A DNA stretch of 64,000 nt from Runella limosa DSM 17973 (GCF_000482465.1 NZ_KI519425.1:220609-284608), one strand, 5' to 3'. Numbered from the stretch's first letter, positions 8,313 to 16,620 are shown. The notes: generated by a model from the sequence alone, not told the origin. Translations and numbers: made by a program.

Positions 8313-9647
8313 ATGAAAATCTGCAAAATCATCATCAAAGATTTTCACCAATTCAAGGACTTTGAGCTTGACTTGACCCACCCCGAAACGGGCGAGCCAT
8401 TGGAGAAGGTGTGTTTTATTGGTAGTAATGGAACGGGGAAGACGAAATTGTTAAATACCATAGACCATTTTTTTTCGGCTCAAACTGTAAATGATGTGCC
8501 GTTAACCTATCTGAAACTCCAAGACGAAACGCTTTCTAGGAGTATTTGGGCTGTGTTTACACAAGAGAATAAAGCGTTTTTTGATGAAAACATAGAGGAT
8601 TATAAGGGCTGGGAAGAGGAAATATATACGATAATCAGGAAAACATATCTAGAGTTTCAATATGTACTTACAAGTAACAGTAGTTTAGACGATTATGTTA
8701 TTGAAGATGCTATAAATCAGCTCAATCCCACTTTAGCTATTTTTTGTCCAGCAGAATTAGAAAAAACGGTAGAGTTTTTAGACGTACCTCAAACAAACTT
8801 AAACGATTCATTAAAATTATTTGAGCAATTTCCCTCCAATCATATAGTCTCCAACGAAACCATTACGGATTTCTGGAAAACCCTCATTTATCATCTTAAA
8901 AAACGAGATAACGATTTTCTGGAATTTCAAAACTTAGAAGAAAACCAAAATCGGACGGTTCGTGAAGTGAAAGAAATGTTTGACCAGCAGCATCCCAAAA
9001 TACTGGATTCGCTGGCAAAGCTTTGGGACGAAATACTAGGAAAGGCAGGTTTGGAGTTTGACGCAGCGGGGGCGAGCAACCCCATCCAATTGACGGATAA
9101 TCTGAAAGCATATATCAAACTGAAATCAACGGGTGAGCGAATCAATTACAATGATTTAAGTACGGGTATTCGTAACTTCATCTTTAAAGTAGGTCATATT
9201 TATTCGCTCTACTTTAACCGACCTATTGAACGCGGTTTTTTGTTGGTGGATGAACCAGAAAATAGTCTCTTTCCTGATTTTTTGTATGATTTAGTAGATA
9301 TTTATCGACGGATTACGCACAATACTCAGATTTTTATGGCTACTCATAACCCCATCATTGCAGCGCAATTTGAACCCTATGAACGCTTTGTGTTAGAGTT
9401 TGATGAGCAGGGCTATGTTCGAGCACGGCGTGGAACAGTGCCTGTGGGCGACGACCCAAATGACATTCTCTCGAAAGACTTTGGGGTCAGAAGTTTGTTG
9501 GGAAAAGAAGGAGTAAAAAAGTGGGAACGCTATATTGAACTCCGAACGCTGATTAAACTGACAGAGAATAAAGAAGAAAAAAGTCGCATGTTGGATGAGT
9601 TTATGAGGATTGGGAACGAATACAATTTTGCCAATGCGGTATCTTAA
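8313..9647 (+). CDS. PtuA-like SMC/ABC-type ATPase (cassette B)
   Basis: 444 residues starting directly with the ATPase fold (MKICKIIIKDFHQF). Walker A is GSNGTGKTK (37-45), the signature is LSTGIRN (282-288), Walker B is FLLVDEPENSL (309-319) and the H-loop is ATHNPI (343-348). The tail (GVKKWERYIELRTLIKL...) aligns by eye with the tail of the cassette A ATPase, but the HTH and linker domains of that protein are absent. The next gene overlaps its end and encodes an HNH-like protein. Defence function is inferred from the family and from pairing. It is divergent from lysS. Confidence 0.78.
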   Translation: MKICKIIIKDFHQFKDFELDLTHPETGEPLEKVCFIGSNGTGKTKLLNTIDHFFSAQTVNDVPLTYLKLQDETLSRSIWAVFTQENKAFFDENIEDYKGWEEEIYTIIRKTYLEFQYVLTSNSSLDDYVIEDAINQLNPTLAIFCPAELEKTVEFLDVPQTNLNDSLKLFEQFPSNHIVSNETITDFWKTLIYHLKKRDNDFLEFQNLEENQNRTVREVKEMFDQQHPKILDSLAKLWDEILGKAGLEFDAAGASNPIQLTDNLKAYIKLKSTGERINYNDLSTGIRNFIFKVGHIYSLYFNRPIERGFLLVDEPENSLFPDFLYDLVDIYRRITHNTQIFMATHNPIIAAQFEPYERFVLEFDEQGYVRARRGTVPVGDDPNDILSKDFGVRSLLGKEGVKKWERYIELRTLIKLTENKEEKSRMLDEFMRIGNEYNFANAVS

Positions 9648-10224
9648 AAAAGACCCTCAATCGTCGTTGCTGCAAGAAGCATATCGCTACGAAAAAGTAA
9701 GCGACCGACCTAAAATTCGGCACCAAATTTTGAAAGAGCAACGGGGCTTTTGTGCTTATTCAGAACGTTTTATTAAGGTAACGGATGAAACGGACATCGA
9801 GCATTTTGACCCCCGCTTGAAAGACACACCCGATGATGGGTATAAAAATTGGTACGTTGTACTACCGTGGTTCAATTCCCGAAAACCCAAAAAAATTGAG
9901 CCTTTTTTGCCCATTTTATCACCTTCTTCCCCTCATATAGCCAAGCGTATTTATTATCAAAAAGAAACGGGGGTATTTCAAGCAACAGACAAAGATGACG
10001 TAGAAGCTAAAAACCTGATTCGATTTCTTAAATGGGACTGTAATGAATTTGCGGAAGATTGCCTGAAACATGTAAGCCGTATTCGTGAATTACGAGATTT
10101 ATGTGGCGACGAGGCTTTTTTCCTTACAAAACTCCAATCGTATAAGGATAACCTTAGCTTTGCCACCGCGCTTGAAGCTGAGTTAGGAATTGATGTTGAC
10201 GCGCTACTTATTCAGATGCAATAA
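9634..10224 (+). CDS. HNH-like protein of the PtuB/TIGR02646 type (cassette B)
   Basis: 196 residues from the ATG at 9634. An upstream in-frame TTG at 9610 is possible but less likely. The core is C40-A-Y-S-E, then E56-H57-F58-D59-P60, and DDGYKNW ending near 73. This matches cassette A closely (EHFxPxLKxTxxDGYxNW), and the region after it (KRIYY, DDVEAKNLIRFLK) is also shared. The zinc-ribbon cysteine pairs of canonical relatives are mostly absent. Its start lies 14 bases inside the ATPase gene, implying coupling. The 3' end overlaps the convergent glycosyltransferase gene by 17 bases. Confidence 0.75.
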   Translation: MRYLKKDPQSSLLQEAYRYEKVSDRPKIRHQILKEQRGFCAYSERFIKVTDETDIEHFDPRLKDTPDDGYKNWYVVLPWFNSRKPKKIEPFLPILSPSSPHIAKRIYYQKETGVFQATDKDDVEAKNLIRFLKWDCNEFAEDCLKHVSRIRELRDLCGDEAFFLTKLQSYKDNLSFATALEAELGIDVDALLIQMQ

Positions 10225-11305
10225 CCTCCAAAACCTGCTTCCCTAGCGCGACTTCTTCTAAATGGGTTAGAAAAAGAGTCGGTGTTTGATGACACCACCG
10301 CTGAAAATGTTCTTGCGGAGAAATGTGTTTAGGAAGGTAGTCGAGGAGCAGCGACAAGTCAAATTTTTCGGCGGCAATCCCTGCGCCTGCCCCTTGCGCA
10401 TCGAGCGCGTTGCAGGCTTGTTCGTAGTGCGCAGGCACCATTAGGGCGGGCTTTCCCAAGTACATAGCCTCACAGACCGATTCAAATCCAGCAGTAGTTA
10501 CCAAAGCTGTGCAACGGGACATCATATCCAAAAACTTAGCTCCGTCCACTTTATGAAAAGTCAGTGTTTCGTCAAATTGGCGGTCGGGTTGGTCCCAAAA
10601 ACAGTGTAAGCAAACTTCTGGGTGTTGTAAATGCCAGTCAATCACCGTCTTGCTCATGGAGGCGTAGGTAACATACACCAGAAAAAAGGGCTCTTGGGTA
10701 GGCGTTAGCGCTTTGACCGCCCCACGAAGAAGGGGCGGGACGGTCACGATGCGGTGGTGGGTAGGAATAGCAGTGGGATAAAACGAAAGAGCTAGCAGTT
10801 TTTGCGCTCGCATCGCCGTAAGGCGCGTATTGATTTTTAACAACCAATGATCTAAGCTGCGTTTGGCAGGAAATGTAAAATCGTTGCGTAAGAACAAATA
10901 ATGGTGCCCAACGCCCACAATCGGAACTACAGGTCGATAGGTGAGTGCGTACAAACCACCAAGTACATCATAAAAATTGACGATGACGTCGGGTTGGTAA
11001 CGTTGGACGTGGGCATGAATGGCTTTGAGGCTTTTGACGTAGAGAGAAATCCGAAAAAGATGATGCGTAATTGTTTTGGAAAAACTAATCCCCCGTTTTT
11101 CCATAATCAAGTGTGGGCTGTCAAAAGGGTGAATGTCAGCGGGAAACGAATCGTAAAAGAAAGCAGGCAATTGCCGTCCTTTGCCGATTCCAACCAGCCC
11201 AACCACCACTTCGTGACCGTTGGCCTGCAATAACTGAGCCAACGAAATGGCTTGGGTCAAGTGGCCTCGACCTTCGCCTTGAATAATAAACAGAAACTTA
11301 CTCAC
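10208..11305 (-). CDS. Glycosyltransferase, MurG/GT-B-like
   Basis: 365 residues. The N-terminus IIQGEGRGHLTQAISLAQLL is the glycine-rich acceptor-side motif of GT-B enzymes such as MurG and UGT-like transferases. The C-terminal half has TTAGFESVCEAMYLGKPALMVP, the nucleotide-sugar pocket of these families. Substrate and product cannot be read from the sequence; glycolipid or envelope glycan synthesis is likely. It overlaps the upstream phosphoesterase gene by four bases, so the pair is one operon and may act on the same envelope lipid. Confidence 0.82.
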   Translation of the reverse strand: MSKFLFIIQGEGRGHLTQAISLAQLLQANGHEVVVGLVGIGKGRQLPAFFYDSFPADIHPFDSPHLIMEKRGISFSKTITHHLFRISLYVKSLKAIHAHVQRYQPDVIVNFYDVLGGLYALTYRPVVPIVGVGHHYLFLRNDFTFPAKRSLDHWLLKINTRLTAMRAQKLLALSFYPTAIPTHHRIVTVPPLLRGAVKALTPTQEPFFLVYVTYASMSKTVIDWHLQHPEVCLHCFWDQPDRQFDETLTFHKVDGAKFLDMMSRCTALVTTAGFESVCEAMYLGKPALMVPAHYEQACNALDAQGAGAGIAAEKFDLSLLLDYLPKHISPQEHFQRWCHQTPTLFLTHLEEVALGKQVLEVIASE

Positions 11306-12114
11306 GATGCAGCTCGCTCTTTTACGCCAAAAAATTCGGATACCGTTGGCTCGTCTGCTTTGCCCATTTGGGCTTCGTTGTAATAGACGAGGGTCCAGTT
11401 CCCATCGTGGTCTTCGACCAAAGCCGTGAGCGATTCGACCCAGTCGCCTGAGTTCATGTAAAGTATGCCGTCAATGTCGCGCATGGCGGGCTGGTGAATG
11501 TGCCCACAGATGATTCCGTCGCAGTTACGAGAGCGCGCTAGTTCGGTTAGTTTTTCTTCAAAATCAGAGACGTAGTTGACCGCTGCTTTGACTTTTTGTT
11601 TGATTAATTGCGAAAGTGAATAGTAAGGAAGTCCGCACCAGTCGCGGTAGTTGTTGTATAACTTGTTGATCCACAGCAAGAATGTGTAACCCGCGTCGCC
11701 CAAATACGCCAGCCATTTCATGTGCGTCGTGATGCTGTCGAAGACATCGCCGTGGGTGACGTAAAACCGTTTTTGCCCAGATTTTAGAATATAATCTTTG
11801 CGAATCTGAAACTGCTTTCCGAGGCGAAGGGGCATGATTTGGTCCAAAAAATCATCATGATTCCCACGAATGTAGATGACCTTAGTGTGGTAGTCATCCA
11901 TCATTTTTAGCACCGTTTTGAAAAAAGCGGTATGCCGACGCTTCCACGTACCGTATTTTTTTAGCTGCCATCCGTCGATGATGTCACCGTTTAAGATAAG
12001 CCGTTTGCATTTGTATTGCTTCAAGAAATGCGTGACTTCTTTGGCCTTGGAGCCATTGGTGCCGAGGTGAACATCCGAAATCACAATGGTACGATAGTGC
12101 GTCTTCTGCTTCAT
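11302..12114 (-). CDS. Calcineurin-like metallophosphoesterase (LpxH-like)
   Basis: 270 residues with the five metal-ligand blocks of the family: ISDVHLG, NGDIIDGW, RGNHDDF, THGD and CGHIHQP. This form is often annotated as UDP-2,3-diacylglucosamine diphosphatase in Bacteroidota, which would place it in lipid A synthesis, but the spacing and the GDIIDGW variant mean it may act on another phosphate ester. It is the first gene of a two-gene operon with the glycosyltransferase, joined by an ATGA-type overlap. Confidence 0.8.
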   Translation of the reverse strand: MKQKTHYRTIVISDVHLGTNGSKAKEVTHFLKQYKCKRLILNGDIIDGWQLKKYGTWKRRHTAFFKTVLKMMDDYHTKVIYIRGNHDDFLDQIMPLRLGKQFQIRKDYILKSGQKRFYVTHGDVFDSITTHMKWLAYLGDAGYTFLLWINKLYNNYRDWCGLPYYSLSQLIKQKVKAAVNYVSDFEEKLTELARSRNCDGIICGHIHQPAMRDIDGILYMNSGDWVESLTALVEDHDGNWTLVYYNEAQMGKADEPTVSEFFGVKERAAS

Positions 12115-12239
12115 GTTCGCAAGTTACGTTTCGTACATGATGCTATTATTGCTTGATTTTTAAGGTTTTACTAAGTTTTCTGGCGGAGGCTAACAAATCG
12201 GTAATGTGGAATAAAACAACTGTTATACCAAGCACTTCC

Positions 12240-12299
12240 CTTCGCTTATCACGAGGTTTTGAGAAACCTCGCGTGGCAGATTTGAGAATCTGCCAGCAC
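12240..12299. repeat. 60-bp double-hairpin repeat, copy 1
   Basis: Two adjacent hairpins share the same TGAG loop: CGAGGTTT-TGAG-AAACCTCG (12252-12271) and TGGCAGATT-TGAG-AATCTGCCA (12274-12295). A second copy of the whole 60-bp unit, in the same orientation, lies at 14121-14180. The form resembles REP-like extragenic elements. Confidence 0.8.
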
Positions 12300-12319
12300 C
12301 AATCTGTATAAAAAAAATA

Positions 12320-12355
12320 ATACCTCAGGTTTTGATGTATCAATTACTGAGGTAT
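12320..12355. promoter_or_regulatory. 36-bp dyad operator over the padR promoter
   Basis: ATACCTCAG (12320-12328) and CTGAGGTAT (12347-12355) are perfect 9-bp arms. Inside them TTGAT-GT-ATCAA (12332-12343) is a second perfect palindrome with exactly the same centre. Only three bases per side break the symmetry. The dyad covers the promoter core of the PadR gene, so it is the likely site of autorepression. Confidence 0.65.
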
Positions 12356-12360
12356 ATTTG
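12331..12360 (+). promoter_or_regulatory. Promoter of the PadR operon
   Basis: TTTG at 12331-12334 and TATATTTG at 12353-12360 are spaced by 18 bases, one short of the usual range. The -7 box ends only four bases before the chosen ATG, so the transcript may be nearly leaderless. Confidence 0.5.
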
Positions 12361-12364
12361 TGGC

Positions 12365-12703
12365 ATGAACAATTCACAACTATACAAAGGGAGCCTTTCG
12401 CTGATAATTCTGAAACTGTTGGAAGAAAATAAGCGCATGTATGGCTACGAGATTACGCAAAAGGTCAAAGAGCAGACCAACGGAGAGCTTGTGATTAATG
12501 AAGGGGCACTGTACCCAGCGCTGCACAAACTTGAAGCCGAAGGGTTATTGACGGTAACGATTGAGCAAGTGGGAAATCGTCCACGTAAGTACTATGCTTT
12601 AACGGAGAAAGGCGAGGCCGAAACCACCAACCGCTTAGAAGAACTCACTGATTTTGTCAAACACATGCAATTATTACTTAATCCTAAACTATCGCTTGGC
12701 TGA
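12365..12703 (+). CDS. PadR-family transcriptional regulator
   Basis: 112 residues from the ATG at 12365. An earlier in-frame ATG at 12332 would lie inside the operator and is rejected. The sequence has the PadR winged-helix pattern: YKGSLSLIILKLLEE, MYGYEITQKVKE, NEGALYPALHKLEAEGLL and the wing RPRKYYALTEKG. PadR proteins repress neighbouring operons in response to small molecules or membrane stress. The stop overlaps the next ATG by one base (TGATG), so it is coupled to the two membrane proteins it probably controls. A large dyad at its own promoter supports autoregulation. Confidence 0.9.
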   Translation: MNNSQLYKGSLSLIILKLLEENKRMYGYEITQKVKEQTNGELVINEGALYPALHKLEAEGLLTVTIEQVGNRPRKYYALTEKGEAETTNRLEELTDFVKHMQLLLNPKLSLG

Positions 12704-13404
12704 TGAATTCCCAACTTACAAAAGAACAAATTAATTTACTGCACACGCATGTAGCTGATCGAGGTGTCGAGTATTTTGATGTGCAGGTGGAATTAGTGGA
12801 TCACCTAGCATCCAGAATAGAGGAAGAACTCGACCAATACTCAGAGAAATCTACGGACGAAGTATTTAAGCGGACGTTAAAAACGTTCAAAAAACGAGAC
12901 CTCAAACAGGTTGTTAAGGAGAAAGAAAAGCAAGTGGGTCGCCTGTATCGTCGCTATTGGAAGGAGAGTTGCAAAGACTTTTTTATGGGGTCAAAAATTT
13001 TCTTTACGATGGTTTTGATAGGGGTTTTGTATATTTTTTTAAGAAAAGCTCCTATTGAATTGGTCAAGACGGTAAACGAGAATAGCTTATTACCATGTTT
13101 TTCCTTAGCTATTGGTTATAGCATATTCGTCTATTTTCGTAATGTGGCGATGTCTCGAAAGTTATCATTTACAGACTACAGAGGCATCGGAACGGGAATT
13201 ATTATTATTAACTTTTATTATATGGCCAAGTTAACGCTGAAATTCACAATGCTAGGAGAATCAACATATCCTTTGGTAACTGCTTTGTTAATATCTGCTA
13301 TTTTTCTGTTAGGAGTTGCCGAAATTCAAGCATACGAAAAAATGCGTGCTTACGGCCGTCAACTTTATCCCCAGGCATTCAAATCTGTCCCTAAACTTGT
13401 ATGA
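12703..13404 (+). CDS. PadR-associated membrane protein, paralogue 1
   Basis: 233 residues with no recognised enzymatic domain. A soluble N-terminal part contains LTKEQINLLHTHVADRGVEY followed by FDVQVELVDHLASRIEEE. After a charged stretch come about four hydrophobic segments (near 90-110, 125-145, 160-180 and 188-207). The N-terminal block recurs in the next gene, so the two are tandem paralogues. Coupling to PadR and the membrane topology suggest an envelope-stress or small-molecule response role, by inference only. Confidence 0.7.
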   Translation: MNSQLTKEQINLLHTHVADRGVEYFDVQVELVDHLASRIEEELDQYSEKSTDEVFKRTLKTFKKRDLKQVVKEKEKQVGRLYRRYWKESCKDFFMGSKIFFTMVLIGVLYIFLRKAPIELVKTVNENSLLPCFSLAIGYSIFVYFRNVAMSRKLSFTDYRGIGTGIIIINFYYMAKLTLKFTMLGESTYPLVTALLISAIFLLGVAEIQAYEKMRAYGRQLYPQAFKSVPKLV

Positions 13405-14063
13405 CATCAGAATTAACAGATAACCAGATAAATGCCTTGTATGCTTTTGTAGAGCGTAAAAATGTTAAGTTTTACGATTTACAAATTGAATTGGTGGATC
13501 ATTTGGCCTCAAAAATTGAGCAAAAATGGATAGAGTATCCTACGCTTTCTTTTGAGGAGGCATTGACGAAGGTATATGCAGAATTTGGAAAGCAAGGCTT
13601 TTATGACTTGATTCAACGTGCCCACGTTGCTGCGAGCTCCAAACACCAGAAAATTTGGTGGAGGTACTTCAAACAATACTGGCAACTACCTCAACTTGTT
13701 ATTACATTTTTACTTTGGGGTGGGGTATGGATATTTTTTGAACGCATTGGTTATAAGGAAGGTATGTGGATGAACTTAGCCGCAATTCTTACGCACGCGC
13801 TTGTGTCTATGTATCGTTTTTTTAGGATGATTCGTAAACAAACCCTACGCCTAACCGTCATGCCTTACTTGCGTACTTATCCTTTTGAAGGATGGATTTT
13901 GACCCTTTTGTTCATATTGACCTTTAAAAGTTCAACCCCTGTTCCAGTTGAATTGATGAGTGGTATCATTGCCATTAATTGGTTAATGATAAAGGCTGCT
14001 TATGAGGCTGATGCAGCTTTATTAAATGAGCAGCGTAGTTTGTATCCCCAGGCTTTTGCGTAA
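13401..14063 (+). CDS. PadR-associated membrane protein, paralogue 2
   Basis: 220 residues, starting with an ATGA overlap of the previous stop. It repeats the N-terminal block (LTDNQINALYAFVERKNVKF, then YDLQIELVDHLASKIEQ) and has about four hydrophobic segments afterwards. The shared core ELVDHLAS[RK]IE is the strongest feature and may bind a partner. Both paralogues also end in a similar [RQ]SLYPQAF / RQLYPQAF motif. The function is unknown. It closes the operon, and the second 60-bp repeat copy follows. Confidence 0.7.
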   Translation: MTSELTDNQINALYAFVERKNVKFYDLQIELVDHLASKIEQKWIEYPTLSFEEALTKVYAEFGKQGFYDLIQRAHVAASSKHQKIWWRYFKQYWQLPQLVITFLLWGGVWIFFERIGYKEGMWMNLAAILTHALVSMYRFFRMIRKQTLRLTVMPYLRTYPFEGWILTLLFILTFKSSTPVPVELMSGIIAINWLMIKAAYEADAALLNEQRSLYPQAFA

Positions 14064-14120
14064 CTCTAAACCCCCGTGCAGACGGTTACTGATAGAAAAC
14101 CGTCATACGAAACGTTCTTT

Positions 14121-14180
14121 CTTCGCGTATCACGAGGTTTTGAGAAACCTCGTTTGGCAGATTTGAGAATCTGCCAGCAC
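14121..14180. repeat. 60-bp double-hairpin repeat, copy 2
   Basis: The same two hairpins as copy 1: CGAGGTTT-TGAG-AAACCTCG (14133-14152) and TGGCAGATT-TGAG-AATCTGCCA (14155-14176), in the same orientation. Only a few bases outside the stems differ. The two copies bracket the PadR operon. Confidence 0.8.
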
Positions 14181-14343
14181 AGTCTATCAGCCAGCACTGT
14201 CCATCACCATTTATTCCGTCAACCTAATTTCACGAAAAGCCCCGTGTGCCGTTTATAAATACTATTGGCCGTTAGTCCGATAGCAGGAGAAAATTTGCGC
14301 TTTTTAAGATAGTATTGTAATATCATTTTAATATCAAAATACT

Positions 14344-15195
14344 ATGAAAGAAAAAGAACTTACCTCAGCCTCTGGTTACGCATTTATTGGAATGGGATTC
14401 GCCTTATGGATTTTTGGTGGAATGATGGCGAGCGCCCAAACGGGCCTGTTAGCAGGAATATTGTTTTTGCTAGGGTGCATTATGTTTGTGGGTTTGACGG
14501 TCATCAACCCCAACGAAGCGGCAGTCACTACTTTCTTTGGCGAGTACGAAGGGACGATGAAACAGAATGGGTTACGTTGGGTGAACCCCTTGTTCCGTCG
14601 TCGGAAAATAAGCCTGCGGGCGCGTAACCTCAACGGTCAAAAGCTAAAAGTAAACGACAAAATGGGAAACCCGATTGAAATAGCCGCGGTGGTGGTGTGG
14701 AACGTACAAGATACCGCCCAAGCAGTTTTTGAAGTGGATGATTACCAGAAATTTGTAGAGATTCAATCGGAAGCAGCGGTGCGTAAACTCGCAGGTTCTT
14801 ATTCCTACGATACCATCGAAGACGAAGAAGCGGATATGACCCTGCGTGACGGATCGGGAAAAATCAACGATATGCTCGAACACGAACTAAACGAGCGCTT
14901 GGTGCGGGCAGGTGTGAAAGTCATCGAAGCACGCATTAGCCACTTGGCCTATTCGCCCGAAATTGCGGGGGCAATGTTGCAACGTCAGCAAGCGTCGGCG
15001 GTGGTAGCGGCTCGTAAACAAATTGTGGACGGTGCGGTAGGAATGGTAGAAATGGCGTTGGCCAAACTCTCTGAAAAGGAAATCGTTCACCTCGACGAAG
15101 AACGCAAAGCGGCCATGGTGAGCAATTTGTTGGTGGTGCTTTGCGGCGAAAAATCGGTGAGCCCCGTGGTTAATGCGGGAACGTTGTACAACTAA
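14344..15195 (+). CDS. SPFH (stomatin/prohibitin-like) membrane protein
   Basis: 283 residues. Two hydrophobic N-terminal segments ([20 protein letters not shown] and [20 protein letters not shown]) anchor it. The SPFH domain follows from [16 protein letters not shown] through the middle, with [25 protein letters not shown], typical of the family's coiled-coil start. These proteins scaffold membrane microdomains and often assemble with proteases. The next gene encodes a small ribbon-helix-helix-type protein, a pairing I recall from other genomes. Confidence 0.87.
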   Translation: MKEKELTSASGYAFIGMGFALWIFGGMMASAQTGLLAGILFLLGCIMFVGLTVINPNEAAVTTFFGEYEGTMKQNGLRWVNPLFRRRKISLRARNLNGQKLKVNDKMGNPIEIAAVVVWNVQDTAQAVFEVDDYQKFVEIQSEAAVRKLAGSYSYDTIEDEEADMTLRDGSGKINDMLEHELNERLVRAGVKVIEARISHLAYSPEIAGAMLQRQQASAVVAARKQIVDGAVGMVEMALAKLSEKEIVHLDEERKAAMVSNLLVVLCGEKSVSPVVNAGTLYN

Positions 15196-15282
15196 GCTTT
15201 TGTAATATTTGCACTCACGGAATGTTTAGAGATTTGTCTGAACATTCCTTTTTTGCGTTATTTACCATTATCTTTTTATTCA

Positions 15283-15465
15283 ATGGCAACCGAAAAAAAG
15301 GCGTTTGTACTCAGAATCAGCCCCGAAATGCTCAAAGAATTGGAACAATGGGCTCAGGAAGAGTTCAGAAGTACCAATGGCCAAATCGAATACGTGCTGA
15401 GTGATGCGCTCAAGAAGCGAAAAAGAGCGTCGAAACAACCTAAGAGCCCAGCCTCGCTGGAGTAA
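15283..15465 (+). CDS. Small Arc-type ribbon-helix-helix protein
   Basis: 60 residues from the ATG at 15283; the upstream in-frame ATG at 15253 would add a poor N-terminus. The sequence MATEKKAFVLRISPEMLKEL followed by EQWAQEEFRSTNGQIEYVL fits an Arc/MetJ ribbon-helix-helix fold: a beta strand (AFVLRI), then two helices with the N-cap at STNGQIE. The basic tail (KKRKRASKQP) could add DNA contact. It probably works with the upstream SPFH gene, either regulating it or binding it. It ends six bases before hemW. Confidence 0.75.
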   Translation: MATEKKAFVLRISPEMLKELEQWAQEEFRSTNGQIEYVLSDALKKRKRASKQPKSPASLE

Positions 15466-15471
15466 GTACCC

Positions 15472-16620
15472 ATGCACTTATACCTTCATATTCCTTTTTG
15501 CAAACAAGCCTGCCACTACTGTGATTTTCATTTTAGTACCCATCTGAAGTCAAAAACGGAGATGGTGGCGGCTATTTGCCGAGAAATAGAATTACAACAA
15601 GACTATTTGCCAACGCGAACGCTCGAAACCATCTATTTTGGGGGAGGGACACCCTCTATTTTGGCTCCAAACGAATTGGAACAAATCATTGAAACGATTC
15701 ACCGCTTTTTTAAGGTGGAATCAGGGGCTGAAATTACGCTTGAAGCGAATCCTGATGATATAACTTCTGAAAAACTTCGCGCCTTGAAACCGTTTGTGAA
15801 CCGTTTAAGCATTGGTTTACAGTCGTTTTATGAACCATATTTGCGTTTTATGAATCGGGCACACAACGCGCAGGAGTCGGAGCAATGTGTAAAATTGGCC
15901 CAAGATCATGGGTTTGATAACCTGACGATTGACCTGATTTATGGCATGAGCCAAGCGCATTTGGGGATGGTTCCAACGGTCAGTGACGAACAGCTCTGGC
16001 AACAAGACCTCGACAAAGCCATGGCGCTCGGAACGCCGCATATTTCGGCCTACAACCTGACGATTGAGCCCCAAACAGCTTTGGGAAATTGGCTCAAAAA
16101 AGGAAAAATAAAACCCGTTGACGAAGAGCTGTCGGCGCGACATTTTGAACAGATGGTGCGCTCCTTGAGGCAAGCTGGGTACGAGCAGTACGAAATTTCC
16201 AACTTTGCTAAAAATGGCCAATACGCCCGCCACAACAGCAGCTACTGGAAGCGGCGGCCGTACCTGGGGGTTGGGCCGAGTGCGCATTCCTTCAATGGTA
16301 TTTCGCGCCAGTACAATGTGTCTAATAATGCCCTGTATATTCGTGGTATTCAGGCGAAAACGCCTGTTTTTGAATTAGAAGAGTTGTCAGTTTTTGACCA
16401 AGTAAATGACTATATTTTGACGAGCCTTAGAACGATTTGGGGCTGTGATTTGGCGGTCATTTGGGACATATGGAAAGTTGACTTGCTGGAAGAACAAAAA
16501 GCGTACGTAGAAAAATTTCTTGAAAAAAATTGGGTAGAAGTAAGGAACAATGTGCTGTATCTCACAGAGAAGGGCAAATTATTTGCCGACCGAATTGCCT
16601 CGGATTTGTTTTTAGTTTGA
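15472..16620 (+). CDS. hemW: Radical SAM haem chaperone HemW
   Basis: 382 residues. The cluster motif is C10-K-Q-A-C14-H-Y-C17 (CxxxCxxC) right after LYLHIPF, as in all HemW. It continues with YFGGGTPS, ITLEANPDD, RLSIGLQSF and DLIYGM, and near the C-terminus GCDLAVIW and the HemN-type winged helix (FLEKNWVEVRNNVLYLTEKG). HemW delivers haem to respiratory proteins and is often mislabelled as oxygen-independent coproporphyrinogen oxidase. True HemN needs extra N-terminal residues that are absent here. Confidence 0.93.
   Translation: MHLYLHIPFCKQACHYCDFHFSTHLKSKTEMVAAICREIELQQDYLPTRTLETIYFGGGTPSILAPNELEQIIETIHRFFKVESGAEITLEANPDDITSEKLRALKPFVNRLSIGLQSFYEPYLRFMNRAHNAQESEQCVKLAQDHGFDNLTIDLIYGMSQAHLGMVPTVSDEQLWQQDLDKAMALGTPHISAYNLTIEPQTALGNWLKKGKIKPVDEELSARHFEQMVRSLRQAGYEQYEISNFAKNGQYARHNSSYWKRRPYLGVGPSAHSFNGISRQYNVSNNALYIRGIQAKTPVFELEELSVFDQVNDYILTSLRTIWGCDLAVIWDIWKVDLLEEQKAYVEKFLEKNWVEVRNNVLYLTEKGKLFADRIASDLFLV

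Noticed and set aside
4157-10224. A retron (reverse transcriptase plus msr-msd RNA) around the PtuAB-like cassettes
   Set aside because: No reverse transcriptase gene and no suitable structured RNA were seen on either side.
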